Assembly: GCA_030608245.1 (NCBI GenBank)
Contig: JAUWEO010000014.1
Coordinates: 1 to 15,003, forward strand
Direction of reading: 5' to 3'
DNA from: Candidatus Latescibacterota bacterium
Lineage (GTDB): Bacteria > Latescibacterota > MVCY01
Length of the DNA stretch: 15,003 nucleotides
The position numbers and the translations under genes were made by a program. Below, one piece after another: positions 7,476 to 14,337 of the stretch. Every line of letters begins with the position of its first letter. The stretch's first letter is position 1. The notes under the pieces were generated by a model, which was not told the DNA's origin, did not search any database, and worked only from the letters and a program-made list of their open reading frames with translations.

Positions 7476-7491
7476 TAATCAGAGGCGACCT

Positions 7492-8613
7492 ATGGCTGCA
7501 AAGATAGAGATCTGCCCAGTGGAGGACAGGAAACAACTGGGCAGGTTTATTAAATTTCCCTGGACAATATATCGAGGCGATGAATATTGGGTGCCTCCTC
7601 TGATAGGAGAGCAGAAGAAACTGTTTACCCCAGAGCAGAATCCATTTTATCGCCACGCCGAGGTGGCCCTTTTCCTGGCCGAAAAGGTGGGACAAACAGT
7701 GGGCAGAATCGCGGCCATTGTCAACAGGGCTCACAATGAGTTCTACGAGGATAAAATCGGCTTCTTTGGCTTTTTCGAGTCGGTTGACGACCAGAATGTC
7801 TCAGACAAACTCTTTGAAGCTGCCGGAAAATGGCTCCGGGAAAAGGGGATGGACTGTATGCGGGGACCGATGAATTTCTCCACCAATGAAGAGTGTGGAC
7901 TTCTGGTGGAAGGATTCGATTCCAGTCCGATGATAATGATGACCTACAATCCCCCCTATTATATTCACCTGGTAGAGAGAAGGGAGTTTCATAAAGCAAA
8001 AGACTTGTTGGCGTTTTGGGTAAACATTTCGCAGCCAATCCCGGAGAGGATTCTGAGAATAGCAGAAAAAGTGAGCCGAGAACACAAGATTCATCTGCGC
8101 ACCCTGGAGGTGAAAAGGTTTGATGAGGAGATGGAAAAGGTCAAACTCATCTATAATCAGGCTTGGAGCCGTAACTGGGGATTCGTCCCTATGAGTGATG
8201 AGGAGTTCTACCACGTGGCGATAAACCTAAAGCGGATTGTCGTTCCAGAGTTACTGTTTCTCGCAGAGATCGGGGGAGAGCCGGCAGCATTTTCAGTAGC
8301 CGTTCCTGACTTCAACCAGGCCTTGAACAGAATAAACGGCAAGCTTGACCCTATCTCGCTGGTGAAACTTCTCTGGTACTCCCGGAAAGCCAATCAATTG
8401 AGATTAATGCTCTTAGGTGTTCGGGCCGGTTACCGTAAGAGGGGCATTGATTCTCTGCTTTATATTGAGAGCCTTAAGACGGCAAAAAGGCTGGGTTACG
8501 TCGGCGGAGAGGTCTCCTGGATTTTGGAGGACAATACATTGATCATAAGGGGCATTGAAGCAATGGGCGGGAGAGTGTACAAAAGATACAGAATCTATGA
8601 TAAACGGCTTTAA
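7492..8613 (+). CDS. GNAT-fold acyltransferase, possible ceramide synthase-type N-acyltransferase
   Basis: A 373-residue protein of a widespread family usually annotated as GNAT N-acetyltransferase or hypothetical. I chose the ATG at 7492, preceded by AGAGGCG. An upstream in-frame TTG at 7375 would translate the leader hairpins. Family landmarks are FIKFPWTIYRGDEYWVPPL (19-37), NPFYRHAE (50-57), VGRIAAIVNRAHNEF (70-84), GFFGFFES (90-97), MRGPMNFSTNEECGLLVEGF (123-142), YNPPYY (152-157) and the acyl-CoA loop LLGVRAGYRKRGIDSLLY (307-324) of the C-terminal GNAT domain. No membrane segments are seen. Bacterial ceramide synthase (bCerS of Caulobacter), which N-acylates a sphingoid base, is a GNAT-type protein of similar size. 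With the Spt-like gene upstream and the SDR downstream, an N-acyltransferase role in lipid synthesis is plausible. That step is inference, and other acyl acceptors are possible. Confidence 0.8.
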   Translation: MAAKIEICPVEDRKQLGRFIKFPWTIYRGDEYWVPPLIGEQKKLFTPEQNPFYRHAEVALFLAEKVGQTVGRIAAIVNRAHNEFYEDKIGFFGFFESVDDQNVSDKLFEAAGKWLREKGMDCMRGPMNFSTNEECGLLVEGFDSSPMIMMTYNPPYYIHLVERREFHKAKDLLAFWVNISQPIPERILRIAEKVSREHKIHLRTLEVKRFDEEMEKVKLIYNQAWSRNWGFVPMSDEEFYHVAINLKRIVVPELLFLAEIGGEPAAFSVAVPDFNQALNRINGKLDPISLVKLLWYSRKANQLRLMLLGVRAGYRKRGIDSLLYIESLKTAKRLGYVGGEVSWILEDNTLIIRGIEAMGGRVYKRYRIYDKRL

Positions 8614-8641
8614 CTAACGACTTAGTCCTTTTTAGTAAGCG

Positions 8642-8680
8642 AAATAGGGTGAGAGGTGAATGCTCGCTCTATTTTATTTT
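8642..8680 (+). terminator. Probable terminator hairpin after the GNAT gene
   Basis: AAATAGGGTGAG (8642-8653) pairs with CTCGCTCTATTT (8663-8674) over 12 positions, two of them G-U, around a nine-base loop. A TATTTT tail follows. It lies 28 bases after the GNAT stop and upstream of the SDR start. It suggests that the SDR has its own promoter or depends on read-through. Confidence 0.5.
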
Positions 8681-8744
8681 AGCCTTACAGAACCTAAATG
8701 TTTTTGGGACGGTAATGCCGTCTTCAGAGGAGGTTAGAAAAGAA

Positions 8745-9509
8745 ATGATTCTGGATAAATTCAGTTTGAAAGGCAAGGCAGGTATTGTTACCGGTGCAAG
8801 CCGAGGTATAGGCAAAGGGATTGCAGAGGGTTTAGCCCAGGCTGGAGCGAATCTGGCCATATGTTCCCGGCGATTGCCGGCTTTGCAGAAGACCGCAGAA
8901 GAACTGCGGAGATATGGGACAGATGTGATAGCGATCGATGCCGATGTCTCGGTGAAAGCCGAGGTGGAAAATTTGGTGAACAGAACCCTAGAGAGGTTTG
9001 GCCGAATTGACTTCCTGTTCAACAACGCCGGAATCACCCACCGGGCGCCCAGTGAGGATTTCTCCGAAGAGTGGTGGGACGAAGTGATTCGAGTGAACCT
9101 GAAGAGCGTGTTTCTCTGTTCTCAGGCCGTCGCCCGGGTGATGATCAAGCAGGGCGGGGGGAAGATAATAAATACCTCCTCGTTGATTGCGGTGACCGGA
9201 GGGAAGGCTATCCCTGCCTACGCAGCCAGCAAAGGAGGAGTAGCTCAACTGACCAAGGCCTTGGCCAACGACTGGGCGAAGTATCACATCAATGTCAACG
9301 CCGTCGGGCCAGGGTACATCATCACCGATCTCACTGCCCCTCTAATCGAAGATAAACAGCGCTACCAGGAGCTTTCTGCCCGGATACCTATGGGCAGGTG
9401 GGGTAAGCCAGATGACCTGGCCGGAGCAGCCGTATTTCTTGCCTCCCAAGCCTCTGACTACGTCACCGGGCAGACCATCTTTGTGGATGGAGGCTGGCTC
9501 TCGGTGTGA
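8745..9509 (+). CDS. Short-chain dehydrogenase/reductase, KduD/gluconate 5-dehydrogenase-like
   Basis: A 254-residue classical SDR. The ATG at 8745 has AGGAGGT at 8728-8734, ten bases before it, and gives the usual N-terminus MILDKFSLKGK. In-frame GTG 8649 and ATG 8715 lack a site and would add non-family residues. Motifs are the cofactor loop TGASRGIG (16-23), NNAG (93-96), N118, S146 in NTSS, and YAASK with catalytic Y159 and K163. The C-terminus has RIPMGRWGKPDDLAG, ASDYVTG and VDGGWL, a pattern I know from KduD (2-dehydro-3-deoxygluconate metabolism) and gluconate 5-dehydrogenase. FabG-type 3-ketoacyl reductases share the same core. Its place beside Spt-like and GNAT genes would fit a 3-keto-sphingoid reductase, but the sequence alone favours a sugar-acid type. 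The substrate is unresolved. A strong terminator follows. Confidence 0.85.
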   Translation: MILDKFSLKGKAGIVTGASRGIGKGIAEGLAQAGANLAICSRRLPALQKTAEELRRYGTDVIAIDADVSVKAEVENLVNRTLERFGRIDFLFNNAGITHRAPSEDFSEEWWDEVIRVNLKSVFLCSQAVARVMIKQGGGKIINTSSLIAVTGGKAIPAYAASKGGVAQLTKALANDWAKYHINVNAVGPGYIITDLTAPLIEDKQRYQELSARIPMGRWGKPDDLAGAAVFLASQASDYVTGQTIFVDGGWLSV

Positions 9510-9541
9510 ACATGTGACAAAACGTGCGGGAGGATGAGGAG

Positions 9542-9581
9542 AATCTCCCTCGGTATCAGAATACCGAGGGAGATTTTTTTT
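9542..9581 (+). terminator. Strong Rho-independent terminator
   Basis: AATCTCCCTCGGTAT (9542-9556) and ATACCGAGGGAGATT (9561-9575) form a perfect 15-bp stem with loop CAGA. The T-run overlaps the end of the stem and reaches 9581. It lies 33 bases after the SDR stop and separates the metabolic genes from the ABC operon. Confidence 0.95.
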
Positions 9582-9626
9582 ATCTTCCCTCAGTTCCCGT
9601 TTTTCATCGGCCGCCAGGGAGTCCTA

Positions 9627-9880
9627 TGTCAAATAGGACACTCCGGTGAGTTGCCGATAAGGACACAAAGGTTTTGTGGTGACCGATTTCATGTTGGTTG
9701 CTGCTTGGTGCCAGAAATTGAACAGTGGTGGTAATCGAGATAACTTCGTCGGAATTAGGCAACTGAGATAATTGTGGGGAAATCGCTGTCAGATATTGAA
9801 CAGTTCCAGTAATGGAAATAACTACTTTCAATTCAGAGAGATAGGAAAATTGTGAAAAAAAGAATGTCAAATATTGGACA
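9627..9880 (+). promoter_or_regulatory. Four regularly spaced near-palindromic sites, candidate enhancer (UAS) array
   Basis: The 16-mer TGTCAAATATTGGACA (9865-9880) is a near palindrome: half-sites TGTCAAAT and TGTCCAAT agree at 7 of 8 bases. Related copies are TGTCAGATATTGAACA (9787-9802), TGCCAGAAATTGAACA (9709-9724) and the two-base-shorter TGTCAAATAGGACA (9627-9640). Start-to-start distances are 82, 78 and 78 bases. Sequence after the second and third copies is also alike (TAAT, ATAACT, GAGATA, AATTGTG), so whole units of about 78 bases were probably duplicated. Dyad sites 100-200 bases upstream of a -24/-12 promoter are typical of sigma-54 activator (bEBP) binding sites. That role is inferred. 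Confidence 0.55.
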
Positions 9881-9987
9881 TAATTGTTCTGTCGGCATTT
9901 TGAGATAGGCTTTAGACTAAAAGAAATAGTTTTACAACCAGGTTGTTGCTGACTACTTAGAGATACGCTGAGTGACCTTTCTGCTTC

Positions 9988-10004
9988 CTGGCACGAAAGT
10001 TGTT
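9988..10004 (+). promoter_or_regulatory. Sigma-54 (RpoN) -24/-12 promoter candidate
   Basis: CTGGCACGAAAGTTGTT matches the consensus YTGGCACGNNNNTTGCW except for T in place of C at position -12. The spacing between the -24 GG (9990-9991) and the -12 G (10002) is exact. Transcription should begin near 10015, about 54 bases before the ATPase start at 10069. The upstream dyad array strengthens the call. Confidence 0.7.
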
Positions 10005-10068
10005 CTTAGTTCCATTATGGGATAAAAACAAACAGCGGGGAATTTCGTTGTCAGCAGAGGAGCTAAAT

Positions 10069-10839
10069 ATGCTAAAGATAGATGAGTTGGTAAAGCGTTA
10101 CGAAGACGGAATACTTGCTGTTGATCGGCTAAATCTGACGGTGGAGCCGGGGGAGATATTTGTTATGTTGGGTGCCAATGGGGCAGGAAAAACCACCACC
10201 GTGAATCTGATCTTCAATCTCATCCAACCCAGCGGTGGGACGATAAAGATCAAGGGTGTCGACGTGGCGAAAAATCCCTTGGAGGCACGAAAGTACGCTG
10301 CTTTTGTCTCTGAAGATGTGCGACTTTATGGGAGTTTCAGCCCCAGGCAAAATCTTGACTTCTTCGCCAGGCTTAGCGGCAGAAGAAGAACTTCAAAGCA
10401 GTACGATCAGGTATTGCATGAGGTGGGCCTGCCCGAGGACTCGTTCCGGAAGAGGGTGAGCGATTTCTCCAAAGGAATGCGCCAGAGATTGGGCATTGCA
10501 GTAGGAATTCTGAAGGATGCTGAATTGATTGTTCTGGATGAACCTACATCAGGACTGGATCCCAAAGGAGGGCGTGAGTTTCTGGCGCTATTGGCTGACT
10601 TGCGTTCCCGGGGGAAAGCAATCTTTATGACCACACACGATATCTTTCGGGCCAGAAAGATTGCCGATCGGGTGGGGATTATGTCCTATGGCCGTTTGAT
10701 CCTCAACATTGATCGATCTGAGTTTGCAGAAACCGATTTAGAACAGATCTATCTGAAGTATATCGAGGAGCAAAGCACGGATGTGGAGAGAATAAGCCGA
10801 GCCCCGAAGCTCGATGGTTGGGGCGGGCTGTCCCAATAG
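10069..10839 (+). CDS. ABC transporter ATP-binding protein (ABC-2/NatA-like)
   Basis: A 256-residue nucleotide-binding subunit. The ATG at 10069 has AGAGGAG at 10056-10062, six bases upstream. The in-frame TTG at 10000 lies in the predicted -12 element and is unlikely. Landmarks are Walker A GANGAGKT (35-42), signature FSKGM (133-137) replacing LSGGQ, Walker B LIVLDE (153-158), D-loop SGLD (161-164) and the H-loop His in TTHD (H190). The Q-loop position reads SED (E82 instead of Gln), as seen in some exporters of this class. It should power the permease encoded 21 bases downstream. FSKGM/DUF3526-type pairs serve Na+, copper-cofactor, lipid or peptide export, and the cargo cannot be read from this subunit. 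It is the first gene after the sigma-54-like promoter. Confidence 0.93.
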   Translation: MLKIDELVKRYEDGILAVDRLNLTVEPGEIFVMLGANGAGKTTTVNLIFNLIQPSGGTIKIKGVDVAKNPLEARKYAAFVSEDVRLYGSFSPRQNLDFFARLSGRRRTSKQYDQVLHEVGLPEDSFRKRVSDFSKGMRQRLGIAVGILKDAELIVLDEPTSGLDPKGGREFLALLADLRSRGKAIFMTTHDIFRARKIADRVGIMSYGRLILNIDRSEFAETDLEQIYLKYIEEQSTDVERISRAPKLDGWGGLSQ

Positions 10840-10860
10840 CTGACTACGAGGAGGCACAAG

Positions 10861-12252
10861 ATGTTTTGGACGATTGTGGGTAAAGAGATTCGAACCAATG
10901 TGGTGAGTTCAAGATTTATCATTCTGTCATCTCTTTGTATAGGATTGTTCATTATAACGGCATTTTCCCTCTTTCAGGAGATGAGGCTGAGCCATGAGGA
11001 ATATGACAGTAATGTGACAAGCCATAAAGAAGCGGTGACCAACGAACCATCTCTGGTGAGCCTGGCCGCAGTTTCCGGGGTAAAAGTCGATCGAAGACCT
11101 GAACCGTTGAGTTTCATCGCCAAAGGGATAGAGGCGGCCAGAAGTCGCATCTATCGGGTAACCTCGTATGATGTGACGCCCATAGGTGGAAGTGATCTGG
11201 AGAGGAACCCCATCAGTTCACTCTCTGGCCCCTTGGATCTTCTCTACCTTTTTCAGGTTGTGTTGAGTTTATTGGCGTTTCTGTTGGTCTGCGATGCCCT
11301 CTCCGGTGAGAAAGAGTCCGGCACGCTGAAGCTGCTTATATCTCACAATGTACCCAGGCACACCATCCTGCTGGGCAAATTCTTCGGGAACTACATCACC
11401 TTGTTAATTCCGCTCCTGATATCCGTTCTTGCCGTTGGTGTGATCATGTCTTTCTATTCATTTCACTCCTTCAGCGCAGATGATTGGAAGAGAATAGCTA
11501 TGATGCTTGCCTTAGCGGCGATATACCTGGCGGTAGTTTTGGAAGCAGGACTTCTGGTCTCTTCGGTCACCAAAAGTCCGCCGTTATCCTTTCTGGTGAG
11601 CATAGTGGTGTGGGTGGTTTTGGTTATTGCGATTCCCAGGTTGGCGTTTCACCTGGGTGCGACCGTCGCCCCACCGCCTTCAGTGGCGGTCCTTCAGAAC
11701 CGGATGCGAGCGATCACTAACGAAGCAGATGTGAAGGCTTTTACAGAAATACGAAAGTATATGGAGAAAAATGGACATCCTCCTTCAAGACAATGGCTTG
11801 AGGAGTTGAGCAGCAGGGTTATGGCAGAGAACAATGCCAAGAAGGCAAAGTTGCAGCAAGAGTTCCAGAACCGTCTGACCAGAACTTTCAGGGTGTCCGG
11901 TATTCTCTCCCGTCTTTCTCCCTCTGCCTCCTATGCCTTTGCCATGCAGGGGATGGCCGGAACAGGCTTTAATGATGACTCCAGGTTTGGCAGAGCCCTG
12001 GCGAAGTTTAAGGATAGGTTTGCCCAATATATGGAGATGCGAATAAAGGGGATGAGTTCTGATGCAGAGGCAAATTTGCCTCAATTAGGAAAGAAGTTGA
12101 ATCTGACAGGTATTCCTACATTTAACTATCAGAGGGCCAGTTTTGCTGATGCAGTCGGAAACATAGGTCTGGATCTACTTATGCTGCTGCTCTTTATTGT
12201 GTTTTTCTTCCTGGCTGCATATCTGTCCTTTCTCAGGTATGACGCCAGGTAG
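10861..12252 (+). CDS. ABC-2 type transporter permease (DUF3526/NosY-like)
   Basis: A 463-residue permease starting after GAGGAGG. Helices are visible at about 18-38, 125-146, 174-199, 211-236, 242-262 and 436-457. Between helix 1 and helix 2 lies an extracytoplasmic loop of about 85 residues. Between helices 5 and 6 is a long polar segment (270-430) with a Lys/Glu-rich, coiled-coil-like part around 300-345 (KYMEKNGHPPSRQWLEELSS, then NAKKAKLQQEFQNRL). The ABC-2 hallmark DALSGEKESGTLKLLIS (145-161) with the coupling segment HTILLGKFFGNY (167-178) contacts the ATPase. The large inserted loops are characteristic of DUF3526-type permeases. It forms a pair with the ATPase upstream and is followed after 67 bases by a small peptide gene. 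Confidence 0.88.
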   Translation: MFWTIVGKEIRTNVVSSRFIILSSLCIGLFIITAFSLFQEMRLSHEEYDSNVTSHKEAVTNEPSLVSLAAVSGVKVDRRPEPLSFIAKGIEAARSRIYRVTSYDVTPIGGSDLERNPISSLSGPLDLLYLFQVVLSLLAFLLVCDALSGEKESGTLKLLISHNVPRHTILLGKFFGNYITLLIPLLISVLAVGVIMSFYSFHSFSADDWKRIAMMLALAAIYLAVVLEAGLLVSSVTKSPPLSFLVSIVVWVVLVIAIPRLAFHLGATVAPPPSVAVLQNRMRAITNEADVKAFTEIRKYMEKNGHPPSRQWLEELSSRVMAENNAKKAKLQQEFQNRLTRTFRVSGILSRLSPSASYAFAMQGMAGTGFNDDSRFGRALAKFKDRFAQYMEMRIKGMSSDAEANLPQLGKKLNLTGIPTFNYQRASFADAVGNIGLDLLMLLLFIVFFFLAAYLSFLRYDAR

Positions 12253-12303
12253 AAATCTGGAGAAGAAAGGTGGTGAAGAAAGATAGTGCAGGAATCCATG
12301 ATG

Positions 12304-12313
12304 AAAGGAGGTG
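12304..12313 (+). promoter_or_regulatory. Strong ribosome binding site of the small peptide gene
   Basis: AAAGGAGGTG is complementary to the 16S 3' end over nearly its whole length. Its AGGAGG core ends eight bases before GTG 12320, fixing that start over the in-frame GTG at 12311, which lies inside the site. Confidence 0.75.
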
Positions 12314-12319
12314 AAAACC

Positions 12320-12568
12320 GTGAACAAGAAATTGGTGAAGCGGCCGCTGCGAGGATACGTGTCTATCAAGAAAGCGGATGTGTATGGGTATGAGCGGCCT
12401 GATAGGTGGAGCGGAGGCGGAGGAGGTTGGGGGGGATGGGTCTTGACGAAAGGCCTGCCGATCGCTGGTCTCGCTGTGGGGGCTCTAGCCCTTTGCACTG
12501 CCGCCCCAATTGTTGGCGCGCTTGCAATATCGTTAGGTGCGCACAGCTTGTTGTTCTTAGACTGGTGA
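12320..12568 (+). CDS. Small Gly/Trp-rich hydrophobic protein (82 aa), possible exported peptide or transporter subunit
   Basis: I do not recognise this protein. It starts with GTG after a near-perfect ribosome site. Residues 1-22 are basic and leader-like (MNKKLVKRPLRGYVSIKK). Residues 23-40 are aromatic and Gly-rich (YGYERPDRW, then SGGGGGWGGW). Residues 41-82 are hydrophobic (LTKGLPIAGLAVGALALC, APIVGALAIS) with one Cys (C59), one internal Lys and a terminal DW. There is room for one helical hairpin or a single long membrane segment. The layout, a charged leader followed by a Gly-rich hinge and a hydrophobic core flanked by ABC export genes, resembles bacteriocin or RiPP precursors in general form. 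However, no maturase or C39 peptidase is seen in the window. It may instead be a small membrane subunit of the transporters. Strong translation signals and position between two permease genes argue that it is real. Confidence 0.65.
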   Translation: MNKKLVKRPLRGYVSIKKADVYGYERPDRWSGGGGGWGGWVLTKGLPIAGLAVGALALCTAAPIVGALAISLGAHSLLFLDW

Positions 12569-12603
12569 TTTGACTCACCGGCAGTAGCGTACCTATGCCC
12601 GAT

Positions 12604-12647
12604 AGAGCGCATCCCGATAATCCCTATGAACAGAGTGGATGCGCTCT
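12604..12647 (+). promoter_or_regulatory. Inverted repeat between the small peptide gene and the second permease
   Basis: AGAGCGCATCC (12604-12614) is exactly inverted as GGATGCGCTCT (12637-12647), giving an 11-bp stem with a 22-base loop. It lies 36 bases after the peptide stop and 53 bases before ATG 12700. No T-run follows, so it is more like an mRNA-stabilising stem or an attenuator that sets the peptide-to-permease ratio than a full terminator. Confidence 0.5.
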
Positions 12648-12699
12648 AAGGGCGCCATACTGTGAGGGCAAAAGATCAAAGGAAATAAAGAAACTTGCT

Positions 12700-14337
12700 A
12701 TGAAATCCAGTATACTCACTCTTAGCTGGCTCAAATACCGCCTGTTCTTGAATCGACTCAAGCAGAGGAAAATCTCTTTCATAGTATGCACGGTGATATT
12801 CCTGGTACTGGCATACTCAGGATCCTTCTCAGTAGGACGCATTTTCCACACGATTAGTCTGCTCGTGGTTTCTAACCGTCCTGAGGTAATGCGGGAGTTA
12901 ACCCATTTGCTTTGTCTGGCCATTTTCCTTGGATGGATCATACTAAGTATATTCACAGGGAGCACCGGGACGGGCAGCCGAGACCTGCAGAGGTTGATGC
13001 TATTCCCCTTTTCCTTTAAGCGATGGTATGTTGTGAGCATAGGGTATGGATTGCTGGATTATTGGATCGTACTTACCGTACCGATCTTTGTGTGGCTTCT
13101 GGTCTTGTTGAATCTGATTAAACCATGTACCATACTCTTATCGCTATTTTCCATTTTGGCCTTTGCGGTAATCACCATTCTGTTGATTCGCATCCTGAGT
13201 TTCTGGCTCCAGATGTACACAAGGCTTGCCAGATACAGCAAGTTGCTGGCAGCTATCCTGTTTTTCGCGTGCATTATTGGGTTCAATGTAGTCGTTTATA
13301 AATTGGGAGGTGATGTCCACTCCTCCGTTGTTTTGAAATTCCCTGTATCTCAATACTTAGTGTTCGTTCCTCCTGGATTACTGGCGGAGTGTCTCTTCCA
13401 TTTGGGGAAGGGGAATCAAGGTTCTTTTCTTATATTTTCATCCGCGTTGTTGATCTATCTGGCCGTGGCTTGGTGGGTTGGATACCGGTTAGGGGAGAAG
13501 GTGCTTTTTGAACGATCTTTAAAGTCTGCGAATAGAGCTGCCTGGCAGCACAGGAATCTCTTTGAAAAGTTGTTTGACTTCCTCAAGCCCTTGATTCCTA
13601 TGGATTGCATGCCTATCGTGGTAAAAGAATTGACTTATACAGTCAGGAACAACCGTATCAAGCTTGTTGGAGGGCTGATCATATTGTTTGAAGGTCTACA
13701 ACATTTCGTCGTTCCGTTCCCCCCCGATGATCCATTTGTTCCGATGTTGTTCATGATTTGGGTCTACTGTTTCGCGTTTTACGTCCCCGTTTTTAGCAAT
13801 ATTTTTGCATTGGAAGGCCGGGGAGTTGTAAATAACTATATCGTGCCACGGGATAAAAGGCGTATTATTTTCGGAAAGCATATCACTTTCCTTCTATTGC
13901 AGTGGATGATACTCACCCCCTGGCTGATCTGGGTGTTCTGTAAATACAAATACATCCTTAGTCCATTTCAAATGTTGTCTGCACTGGCTTTATGTTTTTA
14001 TCTCACAGTATGTTACAGTATCACAGGCGCCATTTTTTCTATATACTTCCCCAAACCTCTGCGATTCGACGAGGTAATTCCTTTCGGCTATGAGCCTGAT
14101 GCTCGTTATACTCTTGCAGTCTTTGGTTCTATTCCTCTTCCGTTATTGCCAATTGTCTGGGTCGTTTACTTCGCGTGGGGTATGCCCTCTTCGCTGCTTT
14201 ACAAAGCGATCTCCATTTCAGTGGTGGTACTCGCTATCTTGATTGTCCCTATTTATTGGCGCGCTTTGCGTAAAATCGCGAACATATTGGAAAGAAGAAA
14301 GGAGAAATTCCTTGCAGAGTTCTACCTCAGGTCATAA
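12700..14337 (+). CDS. Large ABC-2-type permease-like membrane protein (about 12 helices)
   Basis: A 545-residue protein starting at ATG 12700. A weak AAAGGA lies 16 bases before it, so the start is not certain. An in-frame ATG at 12595 would translate the inverted repeat and has no site. Two halves are apparent. The first (1-265) has helices near 27-40, 68-86, 109-138, 144-170, 182-200 and 243-262, and the motif GTGSRDLQRLMLFPFSFKRW (90-109). The second (300-545) has helices near 321-337, 347-371, 393-415, 425-450, 471-492 and 501-520, and LEGRGVVNNYIVPRDKRRII (371-390). Each motif resembles the cytoplasmic coupling segment of ABC-2 exporters, so this is probably a fused full-length permease that works with the ATPase encoded next. 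Cargo unknown. A protein of this kind is distinct from the DUF3526 permease upstream. Confidence 0.75.
   Translation: MKSSILTLSWLKYRLFLNRLKQRKISFIVCTVIFLVLAYSGSFSVGRIFHTISLLVVSNRPEVMRELTHLLCLAIFLGWIILSIFTGSTGTGSRDLQRLMLFPFSFKRWYVVSIGYGLLDYWIVLTVPIFVWLLVLLNLIKPCTILLSLFSILAFAVITILLIRILSFWLQMYTRLARYSKLLAAILFFACIIGFNVVVYKLGGDVHSSVVLKFPVSQYLVFVPPGLLAECLFHLGKGNQGSFLIFSSALLIYLAVAWWVGYRLGEKVLFERSLKSANRAAWQHRNLFEKLFDFLKPLIPMDCMPIVVKELTYTVRNNRIKLVGGLIILFEGLQHFVVPFPPDDPFVPMLFMIWVYCFAFYVPVFSNIFALEGRGVVNNYIVPRDKRRIIFGKHITFLLLQWMILTPWLIWVFCKYKYILSPFQMLSALALCFYLTVCYSITGAIFSIYFPKPLRFDEVIPFGYEPDARYTLAVFGSIPLPLLPIVWVVYFAWGMPSSLLYKAISISVVVLAILIVPIYWRALRKIANILERRKEKFLAEFYLRS
14299..14304 (+). promoter_or_regulatory. 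Ribosome binding site favouring a TTG start for the second ATPase
   Basis: AAGGAG lies inside the 3' end of the permease gene, seven bases before TTG 14312. The alternative ATG at 14348 has no comparable site. This supports a start that overlaps the permease gene by 26 bases. Confidence 0.5.

Larger units (their letters stand above)
9582..10068. other. Gene-free control region of the ABC operon
   Basis: No gene is supported here. Frames of 66 codons (+) and 88 codons (-) overlap the terminator or the repeated sites and have low-complexity content. The stretch holds a 7-bp perfect hairpin GTCCTAT/ATAGGAC at 9621-9639, four degenerate repeat units spaced about 78 bases (9627-9880), several GAGATA boxes (9737, 9765, 9838, 9902) and a sigma-54-like promoter at 9988-10004. 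The composition becomes AT-rich towards the promoter. Confidence 0.75.

Noticed and set aside
7375..7491. N-terminal extension of the GNAT protein from TTG 7375
   Set aside because: It would translate two hairpins and has no ribosome site; ATG 7492 with AGAGGCG matches the family N-terminus.
9604..9870. 88-codon minus-strand frame
   Set aside because: It covers the repeated dyad array; its repetitive VISIT-like words come from the DNA repeats, not from a protein family.
9627..9880. CRISPR array
   Set aside because: Only four copies of a short, diverged 16-mer; the intervening sequence is partly shared, not unique spacers, and no cas gene is present.
12301..12390. Short frame from ATG 12301 overlapping the small peptide start
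   Set aside because: About 30 codons with no ribosome site; the ATG lies directly in front of the AAAGGAGGTG site that serves GTG 12320.
12175..12612. 145-codon minus-strand frame opposite the small peptide gene
   Set aside because: Pro/Arg-rich antisense of a Gly-rich + frame that has a near-perfect ribosome site.
12595..12699. Upstream ATG 12595 as start of the large permease
   Set aside because: No ribosome site, and the extension translates an 11-bp inverted repeat into a polar segment unlike ABC-2 permease N-termini.
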